The notes under the pieces were generated by a model, which was not told where the DNA came from, did no database searches, and worked only from the letters and a program-made list of their open reading frames with translations. A stretch of 64,000 nt of DNA from Yanghanlia caeni (GTDB taxonomy: Bacteria > Pseudomonadota > Gammaproteobacteria > Burkholderiales > Burkholderiaceae_B), in the NCBI GenBank assembly GCA_030733815.1, contig JAUZQE010000003.1, forward strand, positions 62,001-126,000, in the 5' to 3' direction. A program made the translations under genes and the position numbers. Of this stretch, positions 46,900 to 55,921 are shown in pieces; within the stretch, counting starts at the first letter, position 1, and each line of letters begins with the position of its first letter.

Positions 46900-47759
46900 G
46901 CCGCCCTGACCGATACTTCGCCGACCGACACCGGGTGGACGCCGTCGGCGTTGCGCACGACGAGGCGGCCGTGGGTGTCGACGCCCGCCGCGTAGCCGCT
47001 GAGTACGACCCGGTCGTCGTCGATGATATCGATGTGCTGCCCCACCAGGCCGTCGACCGCGGCATAGCGCTGCGGCAGGCCCTCGAAGCCCTGCGCGCTG
47101 ATCCGCGACATGTTTTCGTACCAGGCCCGGGCAATGCGCATCACGATCTGTTCGGGGCGCACGCGGGCGGCGGCGCTGTCTTCCCGCCCGACTTCCGACC
47201 AGTCGGCAATCTGCCGGTTGAGCGAGCGGCTGAGGGCGCGCGCGTCATCGAGGTTGATGCCGATGCCGATGATGACCACGTGGTGGTCGTCGACCTGGCG
47301 AGCCGTACCAGCCCGGGTGGCCTCGACCAGAATGCCGGCCAGCTTGGCAAAGCGCCACTGAATGTCGTTGGGCCATTTCATGGTGAGCAGCGGCCGGTTG
47401 GACGCCGTCATCATGCTGCGCAGCACCTCGCTGGCGACCACTCCGGCGTACGGCGACAGGCTGGGCAGAGCGGCCGGGGGCAGAAAGACGTCGAACGCGC
47501 ACGAGAACATGAGATTGGCACCGGAACGGTTCTGCCAGCTGCGCCCGGCACGGCCCCGGCCGCGTTCCTGAAGGTGTGCGCCCAGCAGCCAGGGGCGGGC
47601 CAGTACACCCGATTCGGCGCGGGCCCGCTGTAGCAGATCGGCATTGGTCGAGGTGGTGCGTCCCACCCATTCGATACGCTGGAATTCCGGCAACCCGCTC
47701 TGAAGCAGGTGCTGCATGCGTTCAGGCATGGGTAGGGGCAATTGCGGGAGGGCGTTCAT
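46896..47759 (-). CDS. birA: Biotin-[acetyl-CoA-carboxylase] ligase
   Basis: BirA activates biotin to biotinyl-AMP and attaches it to biotin-dependent carboxylases. The 287-residue protein has 'WVGRTTSTNADLLQRA' near the N terminus, the ligase loop 'QERGRGRAGRSWQN' (GRGRXGRXW), 'LTMKWPNDIQW' and a C-terminal SH3-like domain. There is no N-terminal DNA-binding winged helix, so it is a ligase only and not a biotin repressor. It is coupled to coaX through ATGA. Confidence 0.94.
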   Translation of the reverse strand: MNALPQLPLPMPERMQHLLQSGLPEFQRIEWVGRTTSTNADLLQRARAESGVLARPWLLGAHLQERGRGRAGRSWQNRSGANLMFSCAFDVFLPPAALPSLSPYAGVVASEVLRSMMTASNRPLLTMKWPNDIQWRFAKLAGILVEATRAGTARQVDDHHVVIIGIGINLDDARALSRSLNRQIADWSEVGREDSAAARVRPEQIVMRIARAWYENMSRISAQGFEGLPQRYAAVDGLVGQHIDIIDDDRVVLSGYAAGVDTHGRLVVRNADGVHPVSVGEVSVRAA

Positions 47760-47816
47760 GAAGCAGAAAAGGCGTGGCGTAAAATGGGCTGCTTTGGTTA
47801 TAACTCATTTGGAATC

Positions 47817-48467
47817 ATGCAGCTTCGTACTCAAACCCTGACCTTCCGCGGTGAAGCCGGTGTCGTCGAATGCGCGTTCGATCAGCCCGCCGGCGAGGCG
47901 CGGGGCTGGGCGCTCGTGCTGCATCCGCATCCCCTGCATGGCGGCACGCGCGACAACAAGGTGGTCACCACCATTGCGCGGGCCTGCGTCGAACACGGTC
48001 TGGCTGCCCTGCGCCCGAATTTTCGCGGTGTGGGCGCCTCTGAAGGCCAGTTCGACAGCGCGCGCGGCGAAACCCGTGACATGCTGGCGGTGGTCGAGCA
48101 GTTCGAGGCGGCGTATCCGCAGCTGGCGCAGGGCCGCTGGGCGCTGGCGGGCTTTTCGTTCGGTACTTCGGTGGCGGCGCAACTGCATGCCGAGCGCGCA
48201 GAGCACGGCCAGCGTACGCCTGATCTGCTGCTGCTTGCCGGCTCGGCGGTCGAACGCTTTCGCTTTCGGGAGCTCGCCGTACCTGAGGACACCGTGCTCA
48301 TTCATGGCGAGGCCGACGAAGTGGTACCGCTCACCGAGGCAATGAGCTTTGCGCGCCAGCACCAGCTGCCGCTTACGGTCATGCCCGAAGCCAGTCATTT
48401 TTTTCACGGGCGACTGCTCGTGTTGCGTCGCCTGGTTCAGCAAAGCCTGCGTGCGCTAGCGCCATAA
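47817..48467 (+). CDS. Alpha/beta hydrolase
   Basis: A 216-residue alpha/beta hydrolase of the small CocE/YfhR-like group. The oxyanion region is 'LVLHPHPLHGGTRDNKVV', the nucleophile elbow is 'AGFSFGTS' (G-x-S-x-G), the acid is in 'IHGEADEVVPL' and the catalytic His in 'EASHFFHGRL'. The frame is open 75 nt upstream across the birA start, but ATG 47817 gives the family N terminus. Substrate unknown. Confidence 0.88.
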   Translation: MQLRTQTLTFRGEAGVVECAFDQPAGEARGWALVLHPHPLHGGTRDNKVVTTIARACVEHGLAALRPNFRGVGASEGQFDSARGETRDMLAVVEQFEAAYPQLAQGRWALAGFSFGTSVAAQLHAERAEHGQRTPDLLLLAGSAVERFRFRELAVPEDTVLIHGEADEVVPLTEAMSFARQHQLPLTVMPEASHFFHGRLLVLRRLVQQSLRALAP

Positions 48468-48553
48468 CGGGGCGGTCTGCCATAATGGCCGCTCATTCAT
48501 TCGTCCCTGGCCGCACCATACCGGCGACCGCAAAAAGGGGTCCGAACCTACCT

Positions 48554-49765
48554 ATGCCAATGACATCCGCACGAAAACTTCTGTATTCCCTTACTTCAGC
48601 CGCCGCCCTGGCGCTGGCCGCTGCCTCGTTCGTTCAAGCCCAGGAAGCCGCCGCCCCTGTGGCGGCCACGCCTGCCGTTCAGCAGGTCGGCGAACTGGCC
48701 ACCGTGCCGGCACCGGTGCTGGGCGCCCGCGCCTGGCTGAGCCTCGACATGAACAGCGGGCAGGTCATCGCCGGGCATAACATCGACGAACGCATCGAAC
48801 CCGCCTCGCTCACCAAGATCATGGCGGCGTATCTGGTGTTTGAAGCACTTGAATCGAAGCGGCTCACCCTCGAACAAACCGTGCACGTGTCTGAAAACGC
48901 GTGGCGCACCGAAGGGTCGCGCATGTTCATCAAGCCGAATTCGCAGGTGTCGGTGCACGATCTTCTGCAGGGCATGATCGTTCAGTCGGGCAACGACGCC
49001 ACCGTGGCGCTGGCCGAAGCCATCGCCGGCAGCGAATCGGCGTTCGTGGCGCTGATGAACGAAGAGGCCGCGCGCCAGGGCCTGAACGACACCCATTTCG
49101 AGAACTCGCCCGGCCTGCCGCACCCCGATCACCTGACCACGGTGCGCGACCTGGCCAAACTTGCCTCGAACCTGATCACGCGATTCCCCCAGTACGTGCA
49201 TTACTACAGCCAGAAGGAATACACGTACAACAACATCAAGCAGAACAACCGCAACCGTCTGCTGTGGGCCGATAGCACGGTCGACGGCCTGAAAACGGGC
49301 CACACCAAGTCGGCCGGCTACTGCCTGATCGCCACGGCCCAGCGCGACGGCCGCCGCGTACTGACCGTGCTGGTCGGTGCCAACAGCGATTCAGCCCGCG
49401 CTGAAAACAGTCTCAAGCTGCTGAACTGGAGTTTCCAGAATTTCGACACCGTGAAGCTGTACGACAACGAGCGGGCCATGGTGACCGCGCGCGTGTGGGA
49501 AGGCGAGGTCGAAACGGTCGGGTTGGGTTCCAACACCCCGGTCTGGGTGACCGTGCCGCGTGGCAAGGCCGACCAGGTACGCCCGGTTGCCGAATATCGT
49601 CAGCCGCTCATCGCGCCGCTCACCAAGGGCTCGCAGGTAGGCCGCGTGTCGCTGTCGCTCGACGGTCACGTTTTGCGCACCGATACGCTGCATGTACTTG
49701 CCGACGTACCGCAGGCAGGCTTCTTCAGCCGCGTGTTCGACAAGATTCGTCTGCTGTTCGAATAA
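48554..49765 (+). CDS. dacC: D-alanyl-D-alanine carboxypeptidase (PBP5/6 type)
   Basis: A 403-residue penicillin-binding protein that trims the terminal D-Ala from peptidoglycan stem peptides. Signal peptide: 'SARKLLYSLTSAAALALAAA' to 'FVQAQEA'. The catalytic motifs are SLTK (EPASLTKIMAAYL), SGN (VQSGNDATVAL) and KTG (GLKTGHTKSAGYCL). A C-terminal beta domain and an amphipathic membrane-binding end ('AGFFSRVFDKIRLLFE') are present. ATG 48554 or 48560 are both possible; the frame also opens at 48485. It heads the conserved dacC-dat-ybeD-lipB-lipA run. Confidence 0.93.
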   Translation: MPMTSARKLLYSLTSAAALALAAASFVQAQEAAAPVAATPAVQQVGELATVPAPVLGARAWLSLDMNSGQVIAGHNIDERIEPASLTKIMAAYLVFEALESKRLTLEQTVHVSENAWRTEGSRMFIKPNSQVSVHDLLQGMIVQSGNDATVALAEAIAGSESAFVALMNEEAARQGLNDTHFENSPGLPHPDHLTTVRDLAKLASNLITRFPQYVHYYSQKEYTYNNIKQNNRNRLLWADSTVDGLKTGHTKSAGYCLIATAQRDGRRVLTVLVGANSDSARAENSLKLLNWSFQNFDTVKLYDNERAMVTARVWEGEVETVGLGSNTPVWVTVPRGKADQVRPVAEYRQPLIAPLTKGSQVGRVSLSLDGHVLRTDTLHVLADVPQAGFFSRVFDKIRLLFE

Positions 49766-49781
49766 GCGCGAGTACGCTTCC

Positions 49782-50696
49782 ATGACACCCGACTTCAACC
49801 CCGACGCCATTGCCTATCTGAACGGCCGGTACGTTCGGCTTGGTGATGCGCAGATTTCCGTGCTCGACCGAGGTTTCATTTTCGGCGACGGTATCTACGA
49901 TGTCGTGCCCGCGTACGCTGGGCGCCCGTTCCGCATGGCCGAACACCTCGCGCGTCTCGAGCGCAGCATGGCTGCCGTGGGGCTCAATAACCCCATGAAC
50001 CGGGCCGGCTGGGAAGACATCATTCACAGCCTGATCGAGCGGTCGGGGCTGGGCGACTGCATGGTGTACATGCAGGTCACGCGCGGCGTGGCGCGCCGTG
50101 ATCATGGCTTTCCCGCCGGCATCGAGCCCACCGTGTTCTGCATGGTGTCGCCGTTCACGCGTCCCGGCCCACAACAACGTGAAACCGGTCTGAGCGCCAT
50201 CGGCATTCCCGATCTGCGCTGGCTGCGGTGCGATATCAAGGCGATTTCCCTGCTGGGTAACGTGCTCGCACGCCAGTCTGCCATCGAGGCCCGTGTCGAC
50301 GACGTGATCCAGTTTCGCGACGGCCGTCTCACCGAGGCGTCGGCCGCCAACATATGGGTGGTGCGTGACGGCGTGCTGCTGGCGCCCGAGCGCGATCAAT
50401 GCATTCTGGAAGGCATACGCTACGGCCTCATGGAAGAGCTCGCCCGCGAATGCGCGGTGCCCTTCCAGGCGCGCGCCATCAGTGCCGACGAAGTCGCCAC
50501 CGCCGACGAGATCATGCTCACTTCGGCCACCAAGGAAGTGCTGCCCGTCACCCGCTACAACCACCAGCCTGTGGGCGACGGCCGGCCGGGCCCGGTATAT
50601 GCCCGTCTTCGCACGGCTTACGATGCCGTGATCGCGGCCCTCGTTTCCGCACCGGCTGCTGCCGTTGCGGCTCGCAGCGGCAATACGCCGCTCTGA
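49782..50696 (+). CDS. dat: D-amino acid aminotransferase
   Basis: A 304-residue fold-type IV PLP enzyme that transfers amino groups between D-amino acids (typically D-Ala) and 2-oxo acids. Conserved are 'YLNGRYVRLGDAQISVLDRG' and 'FIFGDGIYDVVPAYAGRPFR' at the N terminus, the PLP lysine in 'RCDIKAISLLGNVLARQ', and 'LTEASAANIWVVRDGVL'. It lies 16 nt after dacC, whose product releases D-Ala, so a role in D-Ala recycling is sensible. The true start is ATG 49782. Confidence 0.92.
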   Translation: MTPDFNPDAIAYLNGRYVRLGDAQISVLDRGFIFGDGIYDVVPAYAGRPFRMAEHLARLERSMAAVGLNNPMNRAGWEDIIHSLIERSGLGDCMVYMQVTRGVARRDHGFPAGIEPTVFCMVSPFTRPGPQQRETGLSAIGIPDLRWLRCDIKAISLLGNVLARQSAIEARVDDVIQFRDGRLTEASAANIWVVRDGVLLAPERDQCILEGIRYGLMEELARECAVPFQARAISADEVATADEIMLTSATKEVLPVTRYNHQPVGDGRPGPVYARLRTAYDAVIAALVSAPAAAVAARSGNTPL

Positions 50697-50703
50697 TTGC
50701 GCC

Positions 50704-50979
50704 ATGAAAGAAATTCCACCTGAAGAGTCCCTCATCGAATACCCCTGCGACTTCCCCATCAAGGTGATGGGCAAGGCGCATCCCGAGTTCACGCAGACCC
50801 TTACTGCGGTCGTGCTGCAACACGACCCGGGCTTTGACGCCGCCACGGTCGAGATGCGGGCGAGCAAGGGGGGCAACTACCTCAGCGTCACGTTCACGGT
50901 GCGTGCCACGTCGCGCGAGCAGCTCGATTCGCTTTACCGCGCCCTGCATGGGCATCCGCTGGTAAGTGTGGTGCTGTAG
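50704..50979 (+). CDS. YbeD/DUF493 family protein
   Basis: A 91-residue protein of the YbeD family, an ACT-like alpha/beta fold of unknown exact function, almost always between dacA/C-type genes and lipB. Conserved are '[20 protein letters not shown]' and the C-terminal '[15 protein letters not shown]'. It begins 7 nt after dat and ends 4 nt before lipB, so all are one transcript. Confidence 0.9.
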   Translation: MKEIPPEESLIEYPCDFPIKVMGKAHPEFTQTLTAVVLQHDPGFDAATVEMRASKGGNYLSVTFTVRATSREQLDSLYRALHGHPLVSVVL

Positions 50980-50983
50980 CGCC

Positions 50984-51634
50984 ATGCACGTACGCTGGCT
51001 GCCCCGTCATGCGGCCTACCTGCCCGTATGGCAGGCGATGCGCGAATTCACCGAGGCCCGCACTGCTGATACGCCCGATGAAATCTGGCTGGTCGAGCAT
51101 GCGCCGGTGTACACGCTGGGTCAGGCCGGCCGGCCCGAGCATCTTTTGAATGCGGGCGGCATCGAGGTGGTGCATTGTGATCGCGGCGGGCAGATCACGT
51201 ATCACGGCCCCGGCCAGATCGTGGCCTACTGCCTGTTTGACCTGCGCCGTCGCGGGCTGTTCGTGAAGGAATACGTCGAGCAGCTCGAGTCGGTGGTCAT
51301 CGATACGCTGGCGCAACTGGGCGTGCCCGGTGCCCGGCGCAAGGCCGGTGCCCCGGGCGTATATGTGCCCTACGACCCGCAGCGTGCCGGCTACGATCCG
51401 CACGGTGGCGATCTGGCAAAGATTGCCGCCCTGGGCATCAAGATCCGCAACGGCCGCGCATATCACGGGCTGGCCCTCAATGTCGACATGGATCTTGCCC
51501 CGTTCCTCGGCATCAACCCCTGCGGTTACGAAGGCCTGGCCACGCTCGATTTGCGCAGCTGCGGTGTGGCGTGCAGTGTCGGCGAGGCGGGGGAACATCT
51601 GGCGCGCCGGCTGACAGCGCACTTCGATCGCTGA
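50984..51634 (+). CDS. lipB: Octanoyltransferase
   Basis: LipB moves octanoyl groups from acyl carrier protein to the lipoyl domains of 2-oxoacid dehydrogenases and GcvH. The 216-residue protein contains '[20 protein letters not shown]', the catalytic lysine in '[15 protein letters not shown]' and the active cysteine in '[12 protein letters not shown]'. ATG 50984 lies just after ybeD; an in-frame start 18 nt earlier would overlap it. LipA, encoded next, inserts the sulfurs. Confidence 0.94.
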   Translation: MHVRWLPRHAAYLPVWQAMREFTEARTADTPDEIWLVEHAPVYTLGQAGRPEHLLNAGGIEVVHCDRGGQITYHGPGQIVAYCLFDLRRRGLFVKEYVEQLESVVIDTLAQLGVPGARRKAGAPGVYVPYDPQRAGYDPHGGDLAKIAALGIKIRNGRAYHGLALNVDMDLAPFLGINPCGYEGLATLDLRSCGVACSVGEAGEHLARRLTAHFDR

Positions 51635-51711
51635 CCCGGCTGCGGGGGCATTATGAGGCCCCGCAGCCCGCGGGTTAAAATGCCAGGTACTTCCCCGTAG
51701 CCAGGTAGCGT

Positions 51712-52719
51712 ATGTCCACAATCGATCCGCAGGCCGCCCCGCGCAAGCCCACGGTGCGTCCCGCCCCTTACGACCCCTCCGCCAAGCAAAAGTCGGCCGA
51801 CAAGACCTCCCGTCTGCCCGTCAAAATCGTTCAGACCGAGCGCCTCAAGAAGCCTGAATGGATTCGCGTGAAGGCCGCTGCGCCGGGGTCGCGCTTCCAC
51901 GACATCAAGCGTATTTTGCGCGAAAACAACATGTTCACGGTGTGCGAGGAAGCATCCTGCCCCAACATCGGCGAATGCTTCGGCAAGGGTACCGCCACCT
52001 TCATGATCATGGGCGACAAATGCACGCGGCGCTGCCCGTTCTGCGACGTCGGTCACGGTCGCCCCGACCCGCTCGACCCGAACGAGCCCGCCAATCTGGC
52101 ACGCAGCATTGGCGCCATGCGCCTTTCGTATGTCGTCATCACCTCAGTCGACCGCGACGACCTGCGCGACGGTGGGGCGGCTCATTTCGCCGAGTGCATC
52201 CGCGAGGTACGTCGGCAATCGCCCGATACCCGCATCGAGGTGCTGGTGCCCGATTTCCGCGGGCGTCTGCAGCGGGCGCTCGACATCTTCCACGTCGAAC
52301 CGCCCGACGTAATGAACCACAACCTGGAAACGGTGCCCCGGCTGTACAAGCAGGCCCGCCCGGGGGCCGACTACCACCATTCGCTCAAGCTGCTGAAGGA
52401 ATTCAAGGCGCTGTGCCCCTCGGTGCCCACCAAATCGGGCCTCATGGTGGGCTTGGGCGAAACCGACGAAGAAATCCTGCAGGTCATGCGCGACATGCGT
52501 GAGCATGACATCGAAATGCTCACAATTGGCCAGTATCTGCAGCCATCTGTGCATCATTTGCCTGTAACGCGTTACGTGCACCCCGACACCTTCAAAATGT
52601 TCGAGGAAGCGGCCTACGACATGGGCTTCACGCATGCGGCCGTCGGGGCCATGGTGCGTTCGTCGTATCACGCCGATGAACAGGCGCATGCCGCCGGGCA
52701 TCATCCCGCCGGGGCCTGA
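51712..52719 (+). CDS. lipA: Lipoyl synthase
   Basis: LipA is a radical SAM enzyme that inserts two sulfur atoms into protein-bound octanoyl chains. The 335-residue protein has the auxiliary cluster motif C-x4-C-x5-C ('[12 protein letters not shown]') and the radical SAM motif C-x3-C-x2-C ('CTRRCPFC'), then '[20 protein letters not shown]' and '[15 protein letters not shown]'. Near the C terminus '[11 protein letters not shown]' supplies the conserved serine ligand. It ends the dacC-lipA run, followed by a strong terminator. Confidence 0.96.
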   Translation: MSTIDPQAAPRKPTVRPAPYDPSAKQKSADKTSRLPVKIVQTERLKKPEWIRVKAAAPGSRFHDIKRILRENNMFTVCEEASCPNIGECFGKGTATFMIMGDKCTRRCPFCDVGHGRPDPLDPNEPANLARSIGAMRLSYVVITSVDRDDLRDGGAAHFAECIREVRRQSPDTRIEVLVPDFRGRLQRALDIFHVEPPDVMNHNLETVPRLYKQARPGADYHHSLKLLKEFKALCPSVPTKSGLMVGLGETDEEILQVMRDMREHDIEMLTIGQYLQPSVHHLPVTRYVHPDTFKMFEEAAYDMGFTHAAVGAMVRSSYHADEQAHAAGHHPAGA

Positions 52720-52739
52720 AGCCGCCCTTCCAGCCATAG

Positions 52740-52777
52740 AAAAATGTCGCCGGGCATGCTCCGGCGACATTTTTTTT
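52740..52777 (+). terminator. Rho-independent terminator after lipA
   Basis: AAAAATGTCGCCGG (52740-52753) pairs perfectly with CCGGCGACATTTTT (52761-52774) around a 7-nt loop, followed by further T residues. The 14-bp stem with A and T tracts on the two sides would also work in the reverse direction. Confidence 0.9.
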
Positions 52778-52812
52778 GTCTCTTTTCTACTGTCATTCCT
52801 TCCGGCTTGCCG

Positions 52813-52841
52813 TTGCACTTATGTTCGATCCCGTGTAAACA
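52813..52841 (+). promoter_or_regulatory. Possible sigma-70 type promoter of the pnt operon
   Basis: TTGCAC (52813-52818) and TAAACA (52836-52841) are separated by 17 nt. It is the only recognisable -35/-10 pair between the lipA terminator and pntAA. Confidence 0.4.
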
Positions 52842-52857
52842 GCCATCTGGAGGATAC

Positions 52858-52905
52858 GTGTTGTTTCAACCGAACTTGGAGCCCAGGAGCCCAGCATGCG
52901 TATAG
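52858..52905 (+). CDS. Possible 15-codon leader peptide before pntAA
   Basis: GTG 52858 has GGAGG 5 nt upstream and opens a 15-codon frame (MLFQPNLEPRSPACV) ending in TAG at 52903-52905, 7 nt after the A of the pntAA ATG at 52896. The overlapping stop could couple translation of pntAA to the leader. The evidence is only the good ribosome site and the overlap. Confidence 0.3.
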   Translation: MLFQPNLEPRSPACV

Positions 52906-54029
52906 GGGTGCCAGCCGAAACGGCTGCAGGAGAGACACGGGTGGCGGCCACGCCCGAAACAGTCAAGAAACTGGTCGCCCAGGGGCGCACGGTATGCGTG
53001 CAGTCGGGTGCCGGCGTTGCAGCTAGCGCCGTCGATGACGCATATGCCGCTGCCGGGGCCGAGATCGTCGACGCTGCCGGCGCCTTTGGCGCCGATCTGG
53101 TGCTCAAGGTGCAGCCCCCCAGTGCCGAAGAACTCACGCTCATGAAGTCAGGTGCCACGCTGGTGGGCATGCTCAATCCGTTCGATGCCGAAGGGCTGCA
53201 GCGTCTGGCCCAGGCGGGTCTGACGGCCTTCGCGCTCGAAGCGGCACCGCGTACGACGCGCGCCCAGAGCATGGACGTCCTTTCCAGCCAGGCGAATGTG
53301 GCCGGGTACAAGGCCGTCATGCTGGCGGCCAACCAGTACCAGCGCCTGTTTCCCATGCTGATGACGGCCGCGGGCACCATCAAGGCGGCCCGCGTGGTGG
53401 TGCTGGGCGTCGGTGTGGCGGGGCTGCAGGCCATTGCCACGGCCAAACGCCTGGGTGCGGTCATCGAAGCGTCTGACGTGCGTCCCAGTGTCAAGGAACA
53501 GGTTGAATCGCTGGGCGCTCGCTTCATCGACGTGCCTTACGAAACCGACGAGGAACGCGAGGCCGCCGAGGGAGTGGGCGGTTATGCGCGCCCCATGCCC
53601 CAGAGCTGGCTCGACCGGCAAAAAGTGGAAGTCGCCAAACGGGTGGCACAGGCCGATGTGGTCATTTCCACGGCGCTCATACCCGGGCGCCCGGCACCTG
53701 TGCTCATCACCGAAGACATGGTGAAGTCCATGAAGCCAGGCTCCGTCATCGTCGACCTGGCGGCGGGCCGCGGCCCCGGTGGCACCGACGGTAACTGCCC
53801 GCTTACCGAAGCCGGCAGCGTCGTGCAGAAGCACGGAGTGCACATCGTGGGGCTTACAAACCTTCCCGCACTCGTGGCGGCCGACAGCTCGAGCCTGTAC
53901 GCGCGCAACGTTCTCGACTTTCTCAAGCTCGTGCTGCCGTCCGACGCCACGGCCGTGCAGGTGCCCATGGAAGACGACATCGTTGCCGCCTGTCTGATGA
54001 CTCAGGCGGGCAAGGTCGTGCGCAGCTGA
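52896..54029 (+). CDS. pntAA: NAD(P) transhydrogenase subunit alpha part 1
   Basis: The NAD(H)-binding domain I of the proton-translocating transhydrogenase, which drives NADPH formation from NADH with the proton gradient. The 377-residue protein begins 'MRIGVPAETAAGETRVAATP', with 'RAQSMDVLSSQANVAGYKAV' and the dinucleotide fold 'VVVLGVGVAGLQAIATAKRL'; the mobile loop is 'GYARPMPQSWLDRQ'. It lacks membrane helices, which are on pntAB, so this is the three-subunit form common in alpha- and betaproteobacteria. AGGAG lies before ATG 52896. Confidence 0.94.
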   Translation: MRIGVPAETAAGETRVAATPETVKKLVAQGRTVCVQSGAGVAASAVDDAYAAAGAEIVDAAGAFGADLVLKVQPPSAEELTLMKSGATLVGMLNPFDAEGLQRLAQAGLTAFALEAAPRTTRAQSMDVLSSQANVAGYKAVMLAANQYQRLFPMLMTAAGTIKAARVVVLGVGVAGLQAIATAKRLGAVIEASDVRPSVKEQVESLGARFIDVPYETDEEREAAEGVGGYARPMPQSWLDRQKVEVAKRVAQADVVISTALIPGRPAPVLITEDMVKSMKPGSVIVDLAAGRGPGGTDGNCPLTEAGSVVQKHGVHIVGLTNLPALVAADSSSLYARNVLDFLKLVLPSDATAVQVPMEDDIVAACLMTQAGKVVRS

Positions 54030-54074
54030 GGCTCGCGCGCCACGCACTGATCAACCCTTGAATAGGTCTGCACC

Positions 54075-54395
54075 ATGGAAGCGATTTCGCCTCTGTTGAT
54101 GAATCTCATCATTTTCGTTCTGGCCGTGTACGTGGGCTACCACGTGGTCTGGAACGTCACCCCGGCGCTGCATACACCGCTCATGGCGGTCACCAACGCC
54201 ATTTCCGCCATCGTGATCGTGGGCGCCATGCTGGCGGCGGCGCTCACCGACACGCCGCTGGGCAAGGTCATGGGCGTGCTGGCGGTCGCGCTGGCTGCGG
54301 TGAACGTGTTCGGCGGCTTCCTGGTCACGCGCCGCATGCTCGAAATGTTCAAGAAAAAAGAACGCAAGGCTCCCGCTGACGGAGGCGCGAAATGA
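54075..54395 (+). CDS. pntAB: NAD(P) transhydrogenase subunit alpha part 2
   Basis: A 106-residue membrane protein with three hydrophobic segments ('LLMNLIIFVLAVYVGYHVVW', 'AISAIVIVGAMLAAALT', 'GVLAVALAAVNVFGGFLVT') ending in 'RRMLEMFKKKERKAPADG'. It supplies part of the proton channel domain II. It lies 45 nt after pntAA and overlaps pntB by 4 nt. Confidence 0.93.
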   Translation: MEAISPLLMNLIIFVLAVYVGYHVVWNVTPALHTPLMAVTNAISAIVIVGAMLAAALTDTPLGKVMGVLAVALAAVNVFGGFLVTRRMLEMFKKKERKAPADGGAK

Positions 54396-55813
54396 GCATG
54401 AATCTGGTCGTCTTCCTGTACCTGGTCGCCTCGGTGTGCTTCATCCAGGCACTCAAGGGCCTGTCGCATCCCACCACATCAATCCGCGGCAATATCTTCG
54501 GCATGGTCGGCATGGCCATCGCCATCCTCACCACCGCCGGCCTCATCATTACGCTGTCCGAGTCGGCGCTCGGGTTGGGCTGGGTGCTGCTGGGCCTGGT
54601 CGTGGGCGGGTTCGTTGGCACGCTCATGGCGCAGCGCGTCGAAATGACCAAGATGCCCGAGCTGGTGGCCTTCATGCACAGCATGATCGGCCTGGCAGCC
54701 GTGTTCATTGCCATTGCGGCGGTGGCCGAGCCCTGGGCGTTCCAGATTGCAGAGCCAGGCGGGCCGATTCCGGGTGGCAACCGCGTCGAACTTGCGCTGG
54801 GCGCGTTCATCGGTGCAATCACCTTCACCGGCTCGGTCATTGCCTTCGGCAAGCTCAGCGGCAAGTATAAGTTCCGCCTCTTTCAGGGCGCTCCGGTGCA
54901 GTTCAAGGGCCAGCACATGCTCAATGCGGCGCTCGGGTTCGCCTCGATCTTCTTCATGTTCGGCTTCTGGCATTCGCAAAGCTGGATGGACATTCTGCTG
55001 GTCATTGCACTGGGCTTTGCGCTGGGCGTGCTCATCATCATTCCCATCGGCGGCGCCGACATGCCGGTGGTGGTCTCCATGCTCAACAGCTATTCAGGCT
55101 GGGCGGCCGCAGGCATCGGGTTCAGCCTCAATAACGCCATGCTGATCATTGCCGGCTCGCTCGTCGGGTCTTCCGGGGCCATTCTGAGCTACATCATGTG
55201 CAAGGCCATGAACCGCTCGTTCTTCAACGTGATTCTGGGCGGCTTCGGTGGTGACGAGGTTGCGGCCGGCAGCAGTGGCGGGCAGCAGCGCGCGGTAAAG
55301 AGCGGCAGCGCCGACGACGCCGCCTTCATTCTGGGCAACGCCGAAACCGTAGTCATCGTGCCGGGGTACGGGCTGGCCGTGGCGCGCGCCCAGCACGCGG
55401 TGAAGGAACTCGCCGAGAAGCTTACCGACATGGGCGTTTCGGTGCGCTACGCCATCCATCCGGTCGCGGGGCGCATGCCGGGCCATATGAACGTGTTGCT
55501 GGCCGAGGCCGAAGTGCCCTACGACCAGGTCTTCGAAATGGAAGATATCAATGGCGAGTTCGGCCAGGTCGACGTGGCCGTGATTCTTGGCGCGAACGAC
55601 GTCGTCAATCCCGCCGCCTTGCAGAAGGGCTCGCCCATCTACGGCATGCCGATCCTCGAGGCCTACAAGGCCAAGACCGTCATCGTCAACAAGCGTTCCA
55701 TGGCGGCCGGGTATGCCGGGCTCGACAACGAACTGTTCTACATGGACAAGACCATGATGGTGTTCGGCGACGCCAAGAAGGTGGTCGAGGAAATGACCAA
55801 GGCCATCGAGTAA
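54392..55813 (+). CDS. pntB: NAD(P) transhydrogenase subunit beta
   Basis: A 473-residue subunit with about nine N-terminal membrane helices (domain II, 'HPTTSIRGNIFGMVGMAIA', 'EMTKMPELVAFMHSMIGLAA') and the soluble NADP(H)-binding domain III ('VVIVPGYGLAVARAQHAVKE', 'VHPVAGRMPGHMN' type region, 'VILGANDVVNPAA'). The conserved channel His is in 'VAFMHSMIG'. It completes the pnt operon. The nirV gene follows 108 nt later with its own regulatory box, so the two units are probably separate. Confidence 0.95.
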   Translation: MSMNLVVFLYLVASVCFIQALKGLSHPTTSIRGNIFGMVGMAIAILTTAGLIITLSESALGLGWVLLGLVVGGFVGTLMAQRVEMTKMPELVAFMHSMIGLAAVFIAIAAVAEPWAFQIAEPGGPIPGGNRVELALGAFIGAITFTGSVIAFGKLSGKYKFRLFQGAPVQFKGQHMLNAALGFASIFFMFGFWHSQSWMDILLVIALGFALGVLIIIPIGGADMPVVVSMLNSYSGWAAAGIGFSLNNAMLIIAGSLVGSSGAILSYIMCKAMNRSFFNVILGGFGGDEVAAGSSGGQQRAVKSGSADDAAFILGNAETVVIVPGYGLAVARAQHAVKELAEKLTDMGVSVRYAIHPVAGRMPGHMNVLLAEAEVPYDQVFEMEDINGEFGQVDVAVILGANDVVNPAALQKGSPIYGMPILEAYKAKTVIVNKRSMAAGYAGLDNELFYMDKTMMVFGDAKKVVEEMTKAIE

Positions 55814-55832
55814 GGGTGCTTTAGCCCTGAAC

Positions 55833-55846
55833 TTGTGCTGGCACAA
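55833..55846 (+). promoter_or_regulatory. Fnr/Dnr-type box upstream of nirV
   Basis: TTGTGCTGGCACAA is a perfect TTG-N8-CAA site with a full inverted repeat (TTGTGC/GCACAA). With the usual -41.5 geometry transcription would start near 55881, and TTCAAT at 55869-55874 fits a -10 element. The related site before nirK is TTGTTGTGGCACAA. Confidence 0.65.
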
Positions 55847-55921
55847 AGACGCGGGGCAGGGGCTGCAGTTCAATAAGGCTGTATCGGGCGCATTCGTCGC
55901 CCGCACCTGGAAGGAAGCCCC

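Noticed and set aside
52778-52895. Fnr/Dnr-type box before the pnt operon
   Set aside because: The TTGTTTCAA motif there has a 3-nt spacer and not the 8-nt spacer of the family, so it does not qualify.
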